Source: Branchiostoma floridae (lineage: Eukaryota; Chordata; Leptocardii; Amphioxiformes; Branchiostomatidae). From it: a DNA stretch of 30,546 bases. Below, one piece after another: positions 27,274 through 30,546 of the stretch (within the stretch, counting starts at the first letter, position 1; each line of letters begins with the position of its first letter). A program made the position numbers and the translations under genes. The notes beneath the pieces are model-generated. The model was not told where the DNA came from and did no database searches. It was given only the letters and a program-made list of their open reading frames with translations. The stretch is taken from positions 1,617,300 through 1,647,845 of the forward strand of contig NC_049984.1 in the NCBI RefSeq assembly GCF_000003815.2, read 5' to 3'.

Positions 27274-27575
27274 AGAGGTTCAGCTCCAGCTGTTTTTGCT
27301 GTGTTCTTACACCTTTTTGTTGGGCTTTCTATTTCGTACCATTTCTTCATGTCCGTTTGGCCAGCCCGACAAAAACTCCTAATGACATAAAAATAGCTAG
27401 AGTCTAACCTAGTTTTATACTGCTCTTCAGAGGTTTGGCTTCAGCTGTTTTTGACGTGTTCTTAGTTACGCGTTTTTGTTGGGTTTTCCATTTTGTATTG
27501 TCTTTGTCATGTCCGTTTGGCCAGCCCTACAAAAATGCCTACTGACACGTCAAAAACAGCTGGAGCCTAACCTCT
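27274..27575. mobile_element. Two adjacent copies of a TIR element (AGAGGTTNGGCTCCAGCTG)
   Basis: Copy 1 (27274-27410) begins AGAGGTTCAGCTCCAGCTGT and ends AATAGCTAGAGTCTAACCT. Copy 2 (27429-27575) begins AGAGGTTTGGCTTCAGCTGT and ends AACAGCTGGAGCCTAACCTC. They share the centre CATGTCCGTTTGGCCAGCCC and flanking TTTTAT-CGCTCT, so they arose by duplication of one element. Confidence 0.8.
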
Positions 27576-27711
27576 GCTTGGAGAGGATTATACCTTCTTT
27601 CCAGGGATAAGAGACTGCTGAGCAACCAAAAATTTGATCACTCAACTGTCTTTCAGGCAGTTTTCAGTAGTCTTTCGGTGACTGTCACTGCTTTGATCGC
27701 AACAGTTTTCC

Positions 27712-27885
27712 TAATCTCCAAGTAGATCCTACAATGGCATAAGATGGTACCAAACTGGCCAAGGAGTGTAGTCAGCCATGAGGTGTCCATTTGCCATGTA
27801 GCTAAACACACTCCTAAGCCGGGTTCACTCCTCTGCCAGCTTTTGATACTATATTATGCTACCGTAGCATCTGCTTGGAGATTAC
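27712..27885. mobile_element. Short TIR element
   Basis: TAATCTCCAAGTAGATCCTA at the left is nearly the reverse complement of TAGCATCTGCTTGGAGATTA at the right. It is a 174-bp MITE-like element with no coding content. Confidence 0.6.
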
Positions 27886-28969
27886 AGTTTTCCGTCTCAT
27901 GAACGGTCATGGTCTTCCCGAGCAGTCATTATCACATTACTGGCCATAGCTGATGTTTTATACATTTCCTATATACAACAGTATTATGATAAATGGTAAA
28001 AAAGATTATCAAAAAAAGAAAAGTGCATCACTTTGGGTTTGAACTTGAGTCAAAAACTCTGCCATGAAACATCATGGTGTAAACAGGGCTAGCTGGTACA
28101 CTTAAAGTTAGGGGGGAGCATGTTATACATAACAAGGCGACGGCTGGTTTGAAAGGTAACAACTGTTTACAAGACAGAAAGTAGCACAGTTGTCATGGTT
28201 TGCAGGAAATTTTAACTGGTTTTGAAGAGTGAGAGCATTTCAACAGTGTCTTTTGGCAACTGCTGCACAATTCGGCAAATTTTTGGTTGCTCCAGATTCT
28301 CTGCCTTGTGGAAAGGTGACTCAGAACGTGTCAATGCCACTTCGTGGTTGTCTACTTTATGATATAAGTGCTTCCATTATATATGTCAAAGTATATTATC
28401 CTTCCATCAAATTTTTAAGATACAATGTATCCTCCTGGTTGAAATTGATTATGTCCGCAAGGTAACTGTTAACTAAAGAAACTGGATATGATTTTGGAAA
28501 CTGTCGGTGTCACTGTCAAAAGGTACTTAATGAAAATGTCTGACCATTTCCAAAATCTATTCAGTTGCTATAGTAACTGATGCCATGCGTATCTTATTAC
28601 CTGAATGTCTAATCTTCATTGGCATAGTTAATTATGCTTTTTAATTAGGAAAAATTTATGTTGAGATGTGAATTCCTAGTATGAACTTGTATCTGATACA
28701 AAAGTGTACAGGAAAGATTGCACAATTTGCTATAGCATCCGAGTTAGGCAGCTATGATATGATATACCATAAAATGATAGATGCCATATAGAGTTTATAC
28801 AATCAGTGCACAAGGGCAATTTCCTTGGCTCTTGGTACCACATACAGTAAACAGAGAATTATGACTTGCCATATTATCCTAAATACTGCAGTGCTTGCTA
28901 GTAGTAGCTTGCCCGTCCAATTACCAACAATGGCTCATGATTCAAACCCCTCACTGTCTGATCTCTAAT
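27886..28969. other. Intergenic DNA, nothing recognised
   Basis: AT-rich sequence. One 78-residue open frame on the plus strand (28229-28465) has no recognisable similarity. No splice borders or repeats are supported. Confidence 0.4.
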
Positions 28970-29417
28970 ATGGCTGGGTACCAGTACAGAAAATTCAGGT
29001 CCAGTTACGGTTCAGGTCCAGAGGATCAGGTCCAGGTCCGGACCTAAACCTGGACCTGATTCAGTATGTGAAAACTTGTGAATGCAGATACTCGAAATAA
29101 TAGTCCATTTCGCTATAAAGAAATCATTTTTGTAGAGTATTAAACTCTCGCTGGCGTTTTAAAATCCTACAAAGCTAACTGCCTCTACGATTGACTGTAA
29201 AACTTGGTAGAAATGACTCTAGACTCTAACATAAATCGGTCTTGTTATTTTCCTTGGCCGGTAAGTCCCCAAACGTGTGAATGCCTGATCATATAATCTG
29301 TTCATTTTCTAATAGGTCCAACATCCACCAAATTTTTTCAGGTCCGGTTTTTCTGGACCGGTCCAATAAGAAAAAACTGTTTTGTAACGGTATGCTGTAC
29401 CGATACCCACCCCTAGT
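28970..29417. mobile_element. TIR element with GGGTACCGGTAC-type ends
   Basis: The left end TGGGTACCAGTACAG and the reverse complement of the right end (GGGGTGGGTATCGGTACAG) match well. Both sides then run into TTCAGGTCC / GGACCTGAA-rich repeats, including GGTCCAGGTCCGGACCT. Such ends are common in hAT-type MITEs. Confidence 0.65.
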
Positions 29418-29528
29418 CTCTAACCTTTTGAAAAGCTGCTCTCCTTGACAAGTTATGAATTGATATTCAATGTACATATATCTTTTATAGTAGTCTCAGT
29501 GTCATCCTGGTTATAGTCTGTTGTTTAA

Positions 29529-29628
29529 NNNNNNNNNNNNNNNNNNNNNNNNNNNNNNNNNNNNNNNNNNNNNNNNNNNNNNNNNNNNNNNNNNNNNNNN
29601 NNNNNNNNNNNNNNNNNNNNNNNNNNNN
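29529..29628. other. Assembly gap (100 N)
   Basis: Exactly 100 N, a conventional length for a gap of unknown size. The true distance is not known. Confidence 0.98.
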
Positions 29629-29754
29629 TAATTATGGCATGTGAGCTTCCCGGGATGGCACTGAGACTAATTGATGTTTGAAAATATGCATTTTAGAATT
29701 AAACCTACCTCAGAAGGTAGTATGAAAGCTCATCTGTTATTTTATGTGTTTGTT

Positions 29755-30010
29755 CGTTGTACCCTTGTAGTGCCTGGTGGCACATATGTCAGCACGTTTC
29801 CTTGCTTTTTTAGTAGCAGGGTATATTTCTTAACAGGTAGGGGTTGCTAGTCCTTCCCATTTAACATGCTCGAGGCACCTCCTCGAACATGGTGCCCCCA
29901 TTCAAGTACCTTCCAAAAGACGGGTGCAGCCCCAACCAAGATGCTCTACCCTGGATTGAACAAAGCTCAGGCACAGAGCCAACACGAAAAGAAGCAGCAT
30001 TTAGAAAATG
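29755..30010. repeat. Probable SINE-like or other interspersed repeat
   Basis: The stretch runs from TTGTACCCTTGTAGTGCCTG through CATGCTCGAGGCACCTCC to GATGCTCTACCCTGGATTGA. The last part reads like the reverse of a tRNA-type head (TTCAATCCAGGGTAGAGC). A 61-residue open frame over it is not convincing. I have no second copy in the window to confirm it. Confidence 0.4.
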
Positions 30011-30257
30011 TGATCATCAAAAAACTTACATCATAAGAAACGGACCAAGGGGCCCGTCGTATGGATCAGAATAAAGACTTAAAGTGGTGCCGGTTCAGCC
30101 TGATTAGATCACGCCCTCTGGCGAACCTCAGGTGAAGTACTGTATGCATACACGAGGATTTTTACCCGCTCACTCCACTGAGCACCAAGAAGTCCTGCAA
30201 CTCGGTCTACACAAGAATATATTAGTATTCTTAATTGCACAACAGCAAGACCTGCTG

Positions 30258-30430
30258 TGTGGAGTCATGTAGCATAACTGGGGGGTATTTGGCCCAGAGG
30301 TCCTGGGTTCATATCTTACCATGCTACCCATCATGTCCTCTTTGGAAGGGCACTTTCCTCGCTCCACCCAGGTTTAAAAATGGGTACTATTCAGCTGTTG
30401 TAGCGATGGGGACTGACCAGGTCTGATAAC
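30258..30430 (+). mobile_element. tRNA-derived SINE-like repeat, copy 2
   Basis: A head with GAGGTCCTGGGTTCATATC (B-box-like) is followed by TTTCCTCGCTCCACCCAGG and AAAAATGGGTACTATTCAG. The order and phrases match the copy at 19018. Confidence 0.65.
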
Positions 30431-30546
30431 AGCATGCCACCGGCTACAGATGTTTCACAAGTAGATCTCGTACAGAGGTTAACGTCGACGACAATATTTG
30501 ATGTACGTACAACTAGAAAACCGGACTGTCGCCGTGAAACACCATC

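Overview
This window looks like a piece of a metazoan nuclear genome, most likely a lancelet (Branchiostoma). GC-richer coding exons with GT-AG borders sit in long AT-rich introns. The non-coding DNA is packed with terminal-inverted-repeat miniature transposons, tRNA-derived SINE-like copies, minisatellites and higher-order tandem repeats. The lancelet assignment is an inference from gene structure and repeat style; another marine invertebrate is possible. A 100-N assembly gap lies at 29529-29628.

Two protein-coding genes are supported, arranged head to head. (1) On the minus strand, coding exons at 13390-13334, 4421-4348, 3981-3950, 3570-3427, 3057-2938 and 374-221 encode the first ~193 residues of an ABCA-subfamily lipid transporter, closest by eye to ABCA3. 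The rest of the gene lies beyond the left edge. (2) On the plus strand, seven coding exons between 18429 and 26797 encode a complete ~429-residue lysosomal phospholipase A2 / acyltransferase of the LCAT family (PLA2G15-like), with Ser208, Asp372 and His404 as the expected triad. A ~5.0-kb spacer separates the two start codons. In vertebrates ABCA3 loads phospholipid into lysosome-related lamellar bodies, and PLA2G15 degrades phospholipid in lysosomes, so the neighbours have related jobs. Shared regulation is only a hypothesis.

Layout. 1-625: ABCA exon 6 and flanks. 625-2779: a 2.15-kb element with 27-bp perfect terminal inverted repeats. 2938-4421: ABCA exons 5 to 2. 4422-13333: the ~8.9-kb first coding intron, which holds a GT-rich minisatellite interrupted by a hAT-like MITE, a 115-bp satellite with a 350-bp higher-order period, a 141-bp satellite and smaller duplications. 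13334-13520: ABCA start exon and promoter-like block (X-box, CRE-like site, inverted CCAAT). 13520-18428: intergenic, with a MITE, an 88-nt hairpin, degenerate repeats and one exon-like segment. 18429-26797: the PLA2G15-like gene. 26798-30546: 3' UTR, an inverted repeat around the poly(A) signal, further TIR elements, the gap and SINE-like copies.

The most unusual feature is the PLA2G15-like gene. Its intron/exon borders have been tandemly copied: three degenerate copies of the exon 5 acceptor plus exon start, and three partial copies of exon 2. Its exon 4 donor is a GTAAGT in which only the GT four bases downstream keeps the frame. One MITE ends 18 bp before the last exon, and a probable LINE reverse-transcriptase tail abuts exon 6 in frame. 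I see no evidence of a wholly new molecular system. The best leads are these splice-border duplications, the regularly spaced palindrome array in the ABCA intron, and the pre-miRNA-sized hairpin between the genes.
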